Positions 40,415 to 51,044 are shown, counted from the first letter of the stretch. The stretch is DNA of 64,000 bases from Aliirhizobium smilacinae (GCF_006335145.1 NZ_VDMN01000001.1:2108001-2172000); one strand, 5' to 3'. The notes: generated by a model not told the origin, from the letters alone. Translations and numbers: made by a program.

Positions 40415-41344
40415 TCAGTGTCCGAACACCGACCAGCCCGTCCGATCCGCCAGCATTTCCAACGCCAGCGACCCGACCAAAGAATTGCCATTGTGATTGA
40501 GGCCCGGCGACCAGACGGCGATCGACGCCTGCCCCGGGGCAACGGCCATGATGCCGCCGCCGACGCCGCTTTTTCCCGGCAGACCGACGCGATAGGCGAA
40601 TTCGCCGGAGCCGTCATAATGGCCGCAGGTCAGCATCAGCGCATTGATCCGCCGCGCCCGCTGGCTCGAGACGACGGTGTGGCCGGTCATCGGGTTGCGA
40701 CCGCTGGCAGCCAGGAAAAGGCCGGCCCTGGCAAGCTGGGTGCAGGTCATGGCAATGGCGCAGTGGTGGAAATAGACACCGAGCACATGTTCGACCGGAT
40801 GGCTGAGCTTGCCGAAGGAGCGCATGAAGTTGGCAAGCGCGAAGTTGCGAAAACCGGTCGCCTCCTCGGACTTCGCCACCGCGGGATCGATGGCAATCGT
40901 ATCGTCATCCGCCAGATAGCGGACGAAACGCAGAATCTCGCCGATCGCCTCACGCGGCGTATGCCCCGCCAGCACGAGATCGCTGACCGCAATCGCGCCG
41001 GCATTGATAAAGGGATTGCGCGGCTTGCCTTCCTCATGTTCCAGCTGGATGATGGAGTTGAAGGCCGAACCCGAGGGCTCTCGGCCGACGCGGTTCCAGG
41101 TCGTTTCGCCATGTTTGCCGAGTGCCAGCGTCAAAGTGAAGACCTTCGACACGCTCTGGATCGAAAAAGGCTCATTGCAATCACCGGCGCTGTGAACGTT
41201 GCCGTCTGTGGTGACCAACGCAATGCCGAATTTCTTCGGATCGACATGGGCAAGCTGGGGGATGTAATCGGCGACCTTGCCTTCGCCCAGCCGCTTCTGC
41301 AGCTTTGCATGGATTTCATCAACGATTGCCTGCAGGTCGCTCAT
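40415..41344 (-). CDS. glsA: Glutaminase A
   Basis: Hydrolyses glutamine to glutamate and ammonia. The 309-residue serine-dependent beta-lactamase-like fold has the catalytic SVSK at residues 64-67 ([17 protein letters not shown]), the segment [14 protein letters not shown], and [15 protein letters not shown] near the C-terminus. Length matches GlsA/YbaS. The gene begins 3 bp after the livF stop, so it is the last gene of the livKHMGF operon. This is an unusual partnership suggesting that the transporter brings in glutamine or another amide. Confidence 0.96.
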   Translation of the reverse strand: MSDLQAIVDEIHAKLQKRLGEGKVADYIPQLAHVDPKKFGIALVTTDGNVHSAGDCNEPFSIQSVSKVFTLTLALGKHGETTWNRVGREPSGSAFNSIIQLEHEEGKPRNPFINAGAIAVSDLVLAGHTPREAIGEILRFVRYLADDDTIAIDPAVAKSEEATGFRNFALANFMRSFGKLSHPVEHVLGVYFHHCAIAMTCTQLARAGLFLAASGRNPMTGHTVVSSQRARRINALMLTCGHYDGSGEFAYRVGLPGKSGVGGGIMAVAPGQASIAVWSPGLNHNGNSLVGSLALEMLADRTGWSVFGH

Positions 41345-41347
41345 CGT

Positions 41348-42030
<683 letters not shown>

Positions 42031-42031
<1 letters not shown>

Positions 42032-42780
42032 CAGGCGTGATCTCCCAGATAGGCGGTGCGGACCGTGGAATTGTTGCGGATCTCGTCCACCGTTCCGGTC
42101 GCGATGACCTTGCCGTAAACCAGAACCGAAATCCGGTCGGCGAGTGCAAAGACCGCATCCATGTCGTGCTCGACCAGCAAGATCGGCGCCTCCCGGCGCA
42201 GCGTGTCGAGAAAGCCCGTCAGCCGTTTCGAACCTTCCGGCCCCATGCCGGCCATAGGCTCGTCGAGCAAAAAGGCCTTGGATTGCAGCGCCAGAGCCAT
42301 GGCGATTTCCAGCTGGCGGCGCTCGCCGTGGGAAAGCTCGGCTGCCGGCAGACGCGCACGGTCGGCAAGCCCTACCCGCTCAAGGATCGCCATTGCCGGA
42401 TCGACAAGCGAGGCATCGCGCATCACCGGCCGGAAGAAACCGAAGCTCGATCCCTGCTTTGCCTGCACGGCGAGCATGACGTTGCGCAAGGCGGAAAATT
42501 CCGGTGCCAGCGACGACACCTGAAACGTGCGGCCAAGCCCCCGTTGAGCGCGTTCGGCGGTATTCAGTGTGCCGATATCCTCGCCGGCAAAACGGATCGT
42601 GCCCGAATCCTGCCTCAGCGTGCCGCAGATCTGGTGGATCAGCGTCGATTTGCCGGCGCCGTTCGGGCCGATCAGCGCGTGGATTTCGCCGGGTCGAAGA
42701 TCGAGCGAAACGCCGTCAGTTGCGCGAAGAGCAGCGAAATTCTTGACGAGATTGTCTATCTGGAGAACCGGCTCAACCAT
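42031..42780 (-). CDS. livG: Branched-chain amino acid-type ABC transporter ATP-binding protein LivG
   Basis: The second ATPase of the Liv-type importer, 249 residues from ATG 42780 (MVEPVLQIDNLVKNF), which overlaps the livM stop by 8 bp. Walker A GPNGAGKSTLIHQI, signature LSHGERRQLEIAMAL, Walker B FLLDEPMAGMGP (LivG-type DEPMAGMGP), H-loop VEHDMDAVF. An in-frame upstream extension (19 codons) overlaps livM and is not needed. Confidence 0.94.
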
Positions 42781-43747
42781 GTCTGGCCTTTCCTGCCAGA
42801 AGGCCAAGCAATCCACCGCGCGCAAACAGAACGACACCGAGAAGGATGAGGCCGAGGAAGAACTGCCAGCGTTCCGTCAGGCCACCCAGCGCGAATTCGA
42901 AGGCGACATAAAGGGCAGCCCCCGCAAGCGGCCCGAACAGCCGCCCAGTGCCGCCGAGAATGATCAGCACGATCAGCTCGCCGGACATGTGCCAGGAGAG
43001 CATGGACGGGCTGACGAAGCGGTTGAGATCGGCGTATAGCGCACCGGCAAGCGCGGTAATCATCGCCGAGATGACGAAGCCGGTCAGGCGGATACGATAG
43101 GGATGGATGCCGACTGTGGCGACGCGCGTCTCGTTCTGCCTTGCCGCCTGCAGGGCCGCGCCGAAACGGGAGGCGCGGATCAGGGAAAAAAGGCCGATGC
43201 CGACCAGCAGCACGACATAAGAGACGAAGAAGAAGCTCAGCGGCTTCATCGTGTTGATACCCGGAAACTGGTTGCGTACCAGGATCGACAACCCGTCCTC
43301 GCCGCCATAGGCCGGCCAGGAGATGGCGAAATAATAGACCATCTGGGCGAAGGCAAGCGTGATCATGATGAAGTAGACGCCGGATGTCCGCAGGCTGATC
43401 GCGCCGATCGCCAGCGCCACGAGACCGGCAGCGATCACCGCGACAATCCAGATGATCGGCATCTGCACCGTGCCGGGTAGACCGAAGATCATCGGCTCAT
43501 AGGAGAGCGCGTGGCTGGACAGTATCCCCGCCGCATAACCGCCGATGCCAAAGAAGGCGGCATGCCCGAAGGAAACGAGGCCACCAAGACCAAGCGCAAG
43601 GTTGAGCCCAAGCGCTGCCAGCGCCAGAATGGCGATGCGGGTTGCCAGCGTCACATAAAAAGGCTGGCCGAATGCATTGGCGGCCAAAGGAGCCGCAAGC
43701 AGCAGAACGGCAGCTAAGAGATTGACGGTGTTTTCGCGTGTCAGCAT
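42773..43747 (-). CDS. livM: Branched-chain amino acid-type ABC transporter permease LivM
   Basis: A 324-residue membrane subunit with about nine or ten helices. The family region LNLALGLGGLVSFGHAAFFGIGGYAAG lies near residue 42, and the cytoplasmic EAA-like loop NETRVATVGIHPYRIRLTGFVISA contacts the ATPases. Helices VLFARGGLLGLLAGKARHG close the protein. Between livH (9-bp gap) and livG (8-bp overlap). Confidence 0.94.
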   Translation of the reverse strand: MLTRENTVNLLAAVLLLAAPLAANAFGQPFYVTLATRIAILALAALGLNLALGLGGLVSFGHAAFFGIGGYAAGILSSHALSYEPMIFGLPGTVQMPIIWIVAVIAAGLVALAIGAISLRTSGVYFIMITLAFAQMVYYFAISWPAYGGEDGLSILVRNQFPGINTMKPLSFFFVSYVVLLVGIGLFSLIRASRFGAALQAARQNETRVATVGIHPYRIRLTGFVISAMITALAGALYADLNRFVSPSMLSWHMSGELIVLIILGGTGRLFGPLAGAALYVAFEFALGGLTERWQFFLGLILLGVVLFARGGLLGLLAGKARHG

Positions 43748-43756
43748 TTTTCGGCC

Positions 43757-44680
43757 TCACGCATGTGCCGGCGGGAAAAGCCCGCGCGGCTTGACGGCCA
43801 GAATGACGGCCATCACGACATAGATCAGCATTGAGGCCATCGCGCCGCCGATCATGCCAGCCTGGGACGGATCGACGAAAACCGCCAGAAGCTGCGGCAG
43901 CAGAAAACGGCCTAGCGTATCTGTAATGCCGACCAGAAGCGCGCCATAGAGAGCGCCTTTGATCGAGCCGATACCGCCGATGACGATAACGACGAAGGCA
44001 AGGATCAGCACCGGCTCACCCATGCCGACCTGTACCGATTGCAGCGCGCCAACAAGGGCACCGGCAAGACCTGCGAGCGCCGATCCCAGCGCGAAAACCA
44101 GCGTGTAGAGCGTGCGGATGTCGACGCCGAGCGCGCCGATCATCTCCCGGTCGCTTTCGCCGGCACGAATGCGCATGCCGAGGCGGGTTTTTCCGATCAG
44201 CAAGTAAAGGCCGAGCGCGATCAGCGCACCGACGGCAATGATCGCCAGACGGTAAACCGGATAGCTCGCGTCTCCCGGCAGGTTGACGATACCCTGCAGC
44301 AGCGGCGGAATATCGAGATACAGCGGGAAATCGCCGAACAGCCAGCGGGTGCCTTCAGAAAAAATCAGGATCAGCGCAAAAGTCGCAAGCACCTGATCGA
44401 GATGGTCGCGGTCATAAAGCCGTCGGATGACGGCAAGCTCGACGATCGCACCGGCGGCAGCGGCACAGGCAAGGCTGGCGATCAGGCCAAGCCAGAACGA
44501 ACCGGTCCAGGCGGCGACGGTGGCGCAGGCGAATGCTCCGACCATGTAGAGCGAACCGTGAGCGAGGTTGATGAGGCCCATGACGCCGAAGATCAGCGTC
44601 AGCCCGGCTGCCATGAGAAACAACATGACGCCGAGCTGGATGCCGTTCAGCAGCTGCTCGAGAGCAAGTGCGATGGTCAC
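43757..44680 (-). CDS. livH: Branched-chain amino acid-type ABC transporter permease LivH
   Basis: A 307-residue membrane subunit. It has GLTLIFGVMGLINLAHGSLYMVGAF at the N-terminus, the EAA-type loop ESDREMIGALGVDIRTLYTLVFALG and VIVIGGIGSIKGALYGALLVGITDT, all standard for LivH. The start is GTG 44680. It follows livK by 9 bp and precedes livM by 9 bp in one operon. Confidence 0.94.
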   Translation of the reverse strand: MTIALALEQLLNGIQLGVMLFLMAAGLTLIFGVMGLINLAHGSLYMVGAFACATVAAWTGSFWLGLIASLACAAAAGAIVELAVIRRLYDRDHLDQVLATFALILIFSEGTRWLFGDFPLYLDIPPLLQGIVNLPGDASYPVYRLAIIAVGALIALGLYLLIGKTRLGMRIRAGESDREMIGALGVDIRTLYTLVFALGSALAGLAGALVGALQSVQVGMGEPVLILAFVVIVIGGIGSIKGALYGALLVGITDTLGRFLLPQLLAVFVDPSQAGMIGGAMASMLIYVVMAVILAVKPRGLFPPAHA

Positions 44681-44689
44681 GCTGCGACC

Positions 44690-45832
44690 TTAGATCTTGC
44701 AGTCTTTGGCATAGGCATCGCCGTGATCGGCAAAGATCTTCTCGACCGTCTTGTTGGTCAGAACTCCGTCCTTCTTCACCACTTCCGTCAGGTAGATGTC
44801 CTGGATCGGATGCTGGTTGGTGTTGAACTTGAAGTTTCCACGTGGCGACTTGATGTCGGCCTTCAGCAGTTCGGCACGGAAGGCATCAGCATCCTTGACG
44901 CTCGCCTTGGCGGCAGCCGATACGATCAACTGGCCGGCATCATAGGCCTGCAGGGCATAGATCGACGGAAGGCGGCTGTATTCCTTCTGGAAATCGGCAA
45001 CGAACTTCTTGCTGACATCGGTGTCGAAATCGGGTGCCCACTGGCCCGACGCCTTGGCGCCCAACGCTGCATCACCGATTGCCGGCAGAACGTCCTGACT
45101 GAAGGAGAAGCCCGGGCCCATGACCGGAATCTTGACGCCCGACTGGGCGAACTGCTTCATGAAGGAAATGCCCATGCCGCCCGGCAGGAAGACGAAGATG
45201 CCATCGGCACCGGATGCGCGCATCTGGGCAATTTCGGCGGCGTAGTCCGTCTGGCCGACCTTGGTATAGACCTCGCCGGTCAGCTCACCCTTGTAATACC
45301 GCTTGAAACCGGTGAGCGAATCCTTGCCGGCCGGGTAGTTCGGCGCGAGGATGAACATCTTCTTGTAGGTCTTAGCCGCGTATTCGCCCATCGCCTCGTG
45401 CAGGTTGTCGTTCTGGTAGGCGGCGTTGAAATAGAGCTTGTTGCAGCCGGCACCGGCAAGAGCGGCCGGCGCCGCATTGGTGGACACGTAGAACTTGCCC
45501 TGCGCGACCGCACCCGGCACCACCGCCATCAACAGGTTCGACCAGACGATGCCGGTCAGAACGTCGACCTGATCGCTCTGGATCATCTTGTCGGCGATCT
45601 GGACGGCCAGTTCCGGCTTCTGCGCATCGTCTTCGGTGACGACGGTGATGTCCTTGTTGCCGGACTGCTTGATCGCCAGCATGAAGCCGTCGCGCGTATC
45701 GACGCCGAGGCCGGCACCGCCGCCAGACAGCGTGGTGATCATGCCGATCTTGAGCGGTTCGGCCATCGCCAGACCCGACACGCCGAGGCCGAGGCCGAGC
45801 GCCATCGTGGCTGCTGCAAGGATTTTTTTCAT
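44690..45832 (-). CDS. ABC transporter substrate-binding protein, LivK/amide-binding family
   Basis: The periplasmic binding protein of the Liv-type importer, 380 residues. Signal peptide MKKILAAATMALGLGLGVSGLAMA. Mature start EPLKIGMITTLSGGGAGLGVDTRDGFMLAIKQ follows the peripla_BP_6 pattern, with VLTGIVWSNLLMAVVPGAVAQGKFYVS and AGKDSLTGFKRYYKGEL later. First gene of the operon ending in glsA. The substrate could be a branched-chain amino acid, amide or aromatic compound; the glutaminase at the end of the operon makes glutamine or a related amide an attractive guess. The 229 bp upstream hold the promoter; no clear boxes were called. Confidence 0.9.
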   Translation of the reverse strand: MKKILAAATMALGLGLGVSGLAMAEPLKIGMITTLSGGGAGLGVDTRDGFMLAIKQSGNKDITVVTEDDAQKPELAVQIADKMIQSDQVDVLTGIVWSNLLMAVVPGAVAQGKFYVSTNAAPAALAGAGCNKLYFNAAYQNDNLHEAMGEYAAKTYKKMFILAPNYPAGKDSLTGFKRYYKGELTGEVYTKVGQTDYAAEIAQMRASGADGIFVFLPGGMGISFMKQFAQSGVKIPVMGPGFSFSQDVLPAIGDAALGAKASGQWAPDFDTDVSKKFVADFQKEYSRLPSIYALQAYDAGQLIVSAAAKASVKDADAFRAELLKADIKSPRGNFKFNTNQHPIQDIYLTEVVKKDGVLTNKTVEKIFADHGDAYAKDCKI

Positions 45833-46061
45833 CTTCGTATTCCCCTTCTTCGTTCCCCAATCCGCCTGTCCGGCAGTTGGCTCCTACCTTCCACATTCCT
45901 CGCAAAACTTCCACCTCCAGAGCGAAAATTCGCAGCCCCCCGTCGCTTTCAGAAACAGTGCAGACAAAGGTTCTCTCGCATCCGTGTACGGTCATCGCCC
46001 TTTCCCTGAACCGGCGATACGATATGTGGAAAAAGACGGAAAAACTTTTATGGAGAACCGC

Positions 46062-46886
46062 ATGCGCCACAAGATCACCGACTGGGACGACGCCTATGCC
46101 AACGGCATCAACATTCCGCAGGGCGATCGCTGGCCGGGTGCATGGGCCGAACCGGCGAAGGCGTATCGCGAGCGCATGGTGGAAACCGGTCAGGCGAAGC
46201 TGGGCTTGAGTTACGGCGACAAGCCGCGCAACCGTTTCGATCTGTTCGTGCCTGCCGGCGATCCGCTCGGTCTCGTCGTCTTCGTCCATGGCGGCTTCTG
46301 GATCAGGCTCGACAACAGCTATTTTTCACATCTCGCCCATGGCGCGGTTGAAACCGGTTATGCCGTGGCGATGCCGACCTATACGCATGCCCCGGAAAAC
46401 CGGATCTCGGAGATTACGCAGGAGATCGGAAAGGCGATCGAGGCCGCAGCTGAGATCGTCTCCGGCCCGATCCGACTGGCAGGGCATTCGGCCGGCGGTC
46501 ATCTGGTCACCCGCATGGCCAGCGCCTCATCTCCCTTGCCGGAGGAGATCCGCAAACGGATCGTCAATGTCGTGTCGATCTCCGGCGTTCACGACCTGCG
46601 GCCGATCATCAATACGCAGATGAACGAAATGCAGCGGATCGATATCGAGGAAGCCTACCTTGAAAGCCCGGCCCTTCTCGAACCGCTCTTTCGAACCCGC
46701 GTTACCTGCTGGGTCGGCGCTTCGGAGCGCTCGGAATTCCTGCGCCAGAACGCCCTGCTCGCCAATATTTGGAAGGGGCTCGACGCCGAGACGGATTGCG
46801 TCGAGGAGCCCGACCGGCACCATTTCAACATTCTGGACGGACTTGCCGATCCGCATCATCCGCTGACGGAAGCGCTGCTTTCGTGA
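46062..46886 (+). CDS. Alpha/beta hydrolase (esterase/kynurenine formamidase-like)
   Basis: A 274-residue serine hydrolase. The oxyanion motif HGGFW lies at residues 76-80, the nucleophile elbow GHSAGG has Ser143, and catalytic-His candidates fall in the C-terminal EEPDRHHFNILDGL. The HGGxW form is shared by BD-FAE esterases and kynurenine formamidases. I choose ATG 46062 because GGAG lies 6 bp upstream; ATG 46050 is possible but lacks this. It is followed 50 bp later by a flavoprotein gene on the same strand. Substrate unknown. Confidence 0.85.
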   Translation: MRHKITDWDDAYANGINIPQGDRWPGAWAEPAKAYRERMVETGQAKLGLSYGDKPRNRFDLFVPAGDPLGLVVFVHGGFWIRLDNSYFSHLAHGAVETGYAVAMPTYTHAPENRISEITQEIGKAIEAAAEIVSGPIRLAGHSAGGHLVTRMASASSPLPEEIRKRIVNVVSISGVHDLRPIINTQMNEMQRIDIEEAYLESPALLEPLFRTRVTCWVGASERSEFLRQNALLANIWKGLDAETDCVEEPDRHHFNILDGLADPHHPLTEALLS

Positions 46887-46935
46887 CGATACGAAGCCTC
46901 TGGAAAAGCGGCACGATCTGCCGTAACCGGGGAGC

Positions 46936-48144
46936 ATGACGAAACAGGTGGCAATCATCGGCGGCGGGCCGGCGGGACTGATGGCAGCGGAGGTGCTTTC
47001 GGCAGCCGGTCTTTGCGTGACCGTCTACGATGCAATGCCGACATTTGCGCGCAAATTTCTGCTTGCCGGAAAATCCGGGCTGAACATCACCCATTCGGAG
47101 GATTTTGCCCGTTTTGCCGAACGTTTCGGCAGCGCTTCCCCTCGCCTGCGGCCGGCTCTGAATGACTTCACGCCGGACGACGTGCGGCAATGGGCGACGG
47201 GGCTCGGCACGGAAACATTCGTCGGCACATCCGGCCGGGTTTTCCCGACAGTGATGAAAGCCTCTCCGCTGCTGCGCGCATGGCTGAAGCGGCTTGAAAC
47301 GCAGGGCGTGACGCTGAAGACCCGACATCGGTGGGCCGGCTTTGACGGTGATGGATTTTGCTTCATAACGCCGGACGGCGAAACCACCATCCGGCCCGAC
47401 GCCGCACTTCTTGCGCTCGGCGGCGCAAGCTGGCCAAGGCTCGGTTCGAATGCCGCCTGGGTGCCGTGGCTGAAGGGCCAGGGCATAAATGTTCACGACC
47501 TGCAACCCGCCAATTGCGGTTTCGATGTCGCTTGGAGCGATGTCTTCATCGAGCGTTTCGCCGGTGCGCCGCTGAAATCGGTCTCAACGACATCCGATGC
47601 CGGCACTTATCCGGGCGAATTCGTCATATCCAAACACGGGATAGAGGGCAGTCTCGTTTATGCCCATTCGGCAGCACTGCGCGATCGGCTTGCCCGTGAC
47701 GGGAAAGCCGCCCTTACCGTCGACCTGATGCCGGGACGAGTGCCGGAACGTCTCGCCCGTGATCTCGCAAGACAGGATGCCAGGGCAAGCTTTTCCAACC
47801 GCTTGCGCAAGGGCGCCGGACTGGATGGCGTCAAGGCCGCGCTCATCCGCGAACTTTCTGCGGATGCGAACCGGCTGCCAGCGGAGCAATTGGCGGCTCT
47901 GATCAAGGTGCTGCCTATCCCGGTTCTGCGACCTCGTCCGATCGCCGAGGCGATCTCGTCGGCCGGCGGCATCGCTTGGAGCGAAATCGACGAGCGCTAC
48001 ATGTTGAAATCCCGTCCCGGACTGTTCGCGGCCGGTGAAATACTCGACTGGGAGGCGCCGACCGGCGGTTATCTGCTGACCGCCTGTTTCGCCACCGGGC
48101 GGGCAGCGGCACGCGGCATCAAGAACTGGCTTTCAAACAATTAG
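46936..48144 (+). CDS. HI0933-like FAD-dependent oxidoreductase (TIGR03862/PP_4765 family)
   Basis: A 402-residue flavoprotein. N-terminal FAD-binding Rossmann motif IIGGGPAGLMAAEVLSAAG, the family segment FARKFLLAGKSGLNITHSED, and the C-terminal FAD-contacting WEAPTGGYLLTACFATGRAAARG. HI0933-family proteins are widespread with no firmly assigned substrate; this subgroup is the PP_4765 type. Single-gene or in a two-gene unit with the upstream hydrolase. Confidence 0.88.
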   Translation: MTKQVAIIGGGPAGLMAAEVLSAAGLCVTVYDAMPTFARKFLLAGKSGLNITHSEDFARFAERFGSASPRLRPALNDFTPDDVRQWATGLGTETFVGTSGRVFPTVMKASPLLRAWLKRLETQGVTLKTRHRWAGFDGDGFCFITPDGETTIRPDAALLALGGASWPRLGSNAAWVPWLKGQGINVHDLQPANCGFDVAWSDVFIERFAGAPLKSVSTTSDAGTYPGEFVISKHGIEGSLVYAHSAALRDRLARDGKAALTVDLMPGRVPERLARDLARQDARASFSNRLRKGAGLDGVKAALIRELSADANRLPAEQLAALIKVLPIPVLRPRPIAEAISSAGGIAWSEIDERYMLKSRPGLFAAGEILDWEAPTGGYLLTACFATGRAAARGIKNWLSNN

Positions 48145-48248
48145 TTTCGACAGGACCGCGCGCCTTTCTCCCGCTATTGTCATGGATCAATGCCGCCAGG
48201 TGGCTTTACGGCAGATTGCCTAGAAAGCACCCCAACCACTCTCGTCCA

Positions 48249-48965
48249 ATGACACGCCAGCGACGTCGACACCTCATCCGCAAACGACGGACCACAACCG
48301 GTTTGGCGCTTGTTGCCGCCATTTCCTTTATTGCCGGGATGACGGATGCCATTGGCCTCATCCTGTCCGGAGATTTCGTCTCGTTCATGAGCGGCAACAC
48401 GACGCGCGCGGCAATCTCGTTTGCAGACGGCAACTATGCTCATGCGCTGACCCTGTTCGGCGCAATCTGGATTTTTGTCCTCGGCAATGCGCTCGGCATC
48501 GTGCTTGCCCATCGGGTATCGGCACGGCGCGCCTTCGCAGTGCTCTCGACGGTAGCGATCCTGCTTGCGGGCGCTTCGGTCGTGCCGGCGGATCACCTTC
48601 GGCTGCAATTCTATCTCGTCGTGCTTTCCATGGGCATGATTAATGCGACCGTGGAGCAGATCGAAGGCCTGCCGATCGGGCTGACCTATATTACCGGTGC
48701 GTTGTCCCGTTTCGGCCGCGGCATTGGACGGTGGATGATCGGCGACCGCAATCCGCGGGGCTGGCTGATCCAGACCGTGCCCTGGACCGGTATGGCGGCC
48801 GGAGCCTTGGCCGGAGCTTTCGCGACCCACTACATGGGCAAGGATGCGCTTTCGATCGTTGCCCTGGTGGCGATCGTCGTCGCGCTCGCCACCAGGGCCC
48901 TGCCACGCCCACTCCACCTGCATTTCCAGCAGCCGATCGTTCACCGGCGTCGCGACGCATTGTAG
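48249..48965 (+). CDS. YoaK family membrane protein (DUF1275)
   Basis: A 238-residue integral membrane protein with about six helices. The DUF1275 hallmarks are present: SFIAGMTDAIGLILSGDFVSFMSGNTTRAAIS near the N-terminus, FYLVVLSMGMINATVEQ and GLTYITGALSRFGRGIGRWM in the middle. Function unknown. I start at ATG 48249; an upstream TTG (48177) adds a basic leader without ribosome-binding support. A basic tail (HFQQPIVHRRRDAL) ends the protein. Confidence 0.85.
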   Translation: MTRQRRRHLIRKRRTTTGLALVAAISFIAGMTDAIGLILSGDFVSFMSGNTTRAAISFADGNYAHALTLFGAIWIFVLGNALGIVLAHRVSARRAFAVLSTVAILLAGASVVPADHLRLQFYLVVLSMGMINATVEQIEGLPIGLTYITGALSRFGRGIGRWMIGDRNPRGWLIQTVPWTGMAAGALAGAFATHYMGKDALSIVALVAIVVALATRALPRPLHLHFQQPIVHRRRDAL

Positions 48966-48995
48966 ACTGGCCGCGAATCGAATTCGCGAGCCTTC

Positions 48996-49784
48996 ATGTT
49001 TCTTCTTTCCAAACTATTCTGGGTTTTCGCCCAACCGCTCTCTCTTGCCTTCCTGCTGGCTGCCCTTGCGGCAGTGCTCGCCGTCGTCGGCTGGCGAAGG
49101 TTTTCCGGCCTCTCGGCTTTTCTGGCCGCACTCACGCTTTTCATCACGCTGTTCACGACAACGGGGACTGTCGCGCTTCAGGTTCTGGAAGCAGGCTTTC
49201 CGAAACCGGCAACCGAGCCCTCCGAAGTCGCCTGCATGATCATCCTCGGCGGCGCATTCGATAACGAGATCAATACGGCGCGGGGCGGCATGGAGCTCAA
49301 CCAGTCGGCCGACCGCTTCGTCGAAGCCCTCAGGCTCGCCCGCAATTACCCTGAGGCGCGTATCCTGATTTCAGGCGGCGACGGGTCGATCAGCGGTACC
49401 TTCGAGGGCGAGGCACAAACGGCGGAACGCTTCTTCTCGGCCTTCGGCATATCGCCGGACCGGCTGATCAAGGAAAACACCTCTCGCACGACCTACGAGA
49501 ACAGCCTCAATACGGCCGAACTCCTAAAGGCTCAGGGTCTGGAAAACTGCCTGCTGATCACCTCCGCCTTTCACATGCCGCGCTCGGTCGGCCTGTTCCG
49601 CAAAGCCGGCATCACGGTCACCCCCTGGCCGGTCGATTACCGAACGAGCGGCGTTGTCTCGCCCGCCCTCGACTTCACCCAACCAGCGCTCAACGCGCAG
49701 ATCACCACGACGGCCGTGCGCGAATGGATGAGCCTGACCGCATATTATCTGACGGGCCGGATAGACAGGATCTTCCCGCAATAA
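48996..49784 (+). CDS. YdcF/ElyC family protein (DUF218)
   Basis: A 262-residue protein with two N-terminal membrane helices (LFWVFAQPLSLAFLLAALAAVLAVVGW and GLSAFLAALTLFITLFTTTGTVALQV) followed by a DUF218 domain facing the periplasm. Motifs: MIILGGAFDNEI, ARILISGGDG, ENTSRTTYENSLNT, and LLITSAFHMPRSVGLFRKAG. The two-helix form resembles ElyC/YcbC, implicated in envelope and lipid-carrier metabolism in E. coli. Its stop abuts the stop of the convergent gene downstream. Confidence 0.87.
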   Translation: MFLLSKLFWVFAQPLSLAFLLAALAAVLAVVGWRRFSGLSAFLAALTLFITLFTTTGTVALQVLEAGFPKPATEPSEVACMIILGGAFDNEINTARGGMELNQSADRFVEALRLARNYPEARILISGGDGSISGTFEGEAQTAERFFSAFGISPDRLIKENTSRTTYENSLNTAELLKAQGLENCLLITSAFHMPRSVGLFRKAGITVTPWPVDYRTSGVVSPALDFTQPALNAQITTTAVREWMSLTAYYLTGRIDRIFPQ

Positions 49785-50273
49785 CTACTTCTTGGAAATC
49801 GTGACGAATTTCGTGCCCCGAACTCGGACGCGCATTTCGCAAGGCTCGGCATCGGTGCGCTCGCAGAAACGCGGATGCATTTTGAACATGAAGACCATGT
49901 TGCCGAAATACTGTACGAAATCGTAACCGTAGACCTGCGCGGTGGCTATCATGATGTAACCGCCCTCCTTGGCCTGAACGTAGAAATTCTGCGGGCAGCC
50001 GTCCTGATTGCATTTCGGACCACGCACCCCGTCGCAGGTCAGGGCGCTGTGATCGATTACCACATCGACGATATTGTCGTTGTTGATATCGAAGCGCTTG
50101 ACGAAATCGGGGCCGAAATCGACCGTCTTGCAGCTTTTCCGAAAGAAACCCTTTTCGAACATTTCAGGGTCCTGCAGCAATTGCTGCTGAGCCGATGCCA
50201 TGACAGGCATCATCACCAGAAGGGCAATGGCTTGGATTATCGCGACAAAATGCTTTTTCACGGTTCTCACCAC
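49785..50273 (-). CDS. Secreted protein of unknown function with a calcium-loop-like motif
   Basis: A 162-residue exported protein, unrecognised. Signal peptide with cleavage near VMASA-QQQ (residue 29). The mature part holds six cysteines (for example KSCKT, LTCDG, PKCNQDGCPQ, RFCER, EPCEM), suggesting disulfides. One Asp-rich loop, FDINNDNIVDVV, has the DxNxDxxxD spacing of single EF-hand/FG-GAP calcium loops. Codon use is like its neighbours. Convergent and immediately adjacent to the ydcF-like gene (stops 1 bp apart). Confidence 0.75.
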   Translation of the reverse strand: MVRTVKKHFVAIIQAIALLVMMPVMASAQQQLLQDPEMFEKGFFRKSCKTVDFGPDFVKRFDINNDNIVDVVIDHSALTCDGVRGPKCNQDGCPQNFYVQAKEGGYIMIATAQVYGYDFVQYFGNMVFMFKMHPRFCERTDAEPCEMRVRVRGTKFVTISKK

Positions 50274-50381
50274 GGAAAATTGATCTGTTCATGATGCAGC
50301 GGCACGGATGACGTGTACGCACGGCACGGACTATATCCTCAACCCTTAGCCTTAAGCACTTGCGCGACGCTGGAGAACGAC

Positions 50382-51041
50382 ATGTCCCTGCTGATGATAC
50401 TCGATTATGCGGGCGTTGCGGTGTTTGCAGCGACCGGCGCACTTGCCGCCTCGCGAAAGGAGCTCGATTTCATCGGTTTCCTGTTCTTTGCGGCGGTGAC
50501 GGGATCGGGTGGCGGAACGGTGCGTGACCTTATTCTCGGTCGTCCCGTCTTCTGGGTCATGGACCCTGCCTATATTCTCATCTGCGTAGCAACCGGTGCT
50601 TTCGTGTTCTTCACCGCCACTTATGTGGAATCGCGCTACAAGCTGCTTTTATGGCTGGATGCGATCGGCCTTGCCGCCTATTGCGTGCTGGGTGCCGCCA
50701 AAGGCATGGCCGCCACCGGTTCTCCGACGATCGCGATCGTCACGGGCGTGATGACCGCGACGCTCGGCGGTGTGCTGCGCGATGTCCTGGCCAACGAACA
50801 GTCGGTGCTTTTGCGGCCGGAGATCTACATCACCTCCGCACTGGCAGGCGCCGGGGCATTTACGGCCGTACATATGATGGGGCAGCCGCTGATCGTCAGC
50901 GCCGGCTTCGGCGTGGTTATCTCATTTGCATTGCGCGGCGGCGCGCTTCACTACGGCTGGACCCTGCCGCGCTACATGTCACGGCCGGGTCGGCCTCCCG
51001 AGGAAGCTCTGAAGTCCGGTAAAAGGAAAAAACGCCGTTAA
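50382..51041 (+). CDS. Trimeric intracellular cation channel family protein (TRIC/UPF0126)
   Basis: A 219-residue membrane protein with seven predicted helices in two repeated triplets. Both family repeats show: ATGALAASRKELDFIGFLFFAAVTGSGGGTVRDLILGR and ATLGGVLRDVLANEQSVLL, with the GGGTxRD and GGVxRD kinks. Bacterial members form trimeric potassium-permeable channels. Start ATG 50382 follows GGAG by 7 bp; a longer frame is unsupported. Ends 3 bp before the convergent irr. Confidence 0.9.
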   Translation: MSLLMILDYAGVAVFAATGALAASRKELDFIGFLFFAAVTGSGGGTVRDLILGRPVFWVMDPAYILICVATGAFVFFTATYVESRYKLLLWLDAIGLAAYCVLGAAKGMAATGSPTIAIVTGVMTATLGGVLRDVLANEQSVLLRPEIYITSALAGAGAFTAVHMMGQPLIVSAGFGVVISFALRGGALHYGWTLPRYMSRPGRPPEEALKSGKRKKRR

Positions 51042-51044
51042 GCG

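Noticed and set aside
44039..46009. 656-codon open frame antisense to livH/livK
   Set aside because: Overlaps two well-supported genes and has no recognisable domain or start site.
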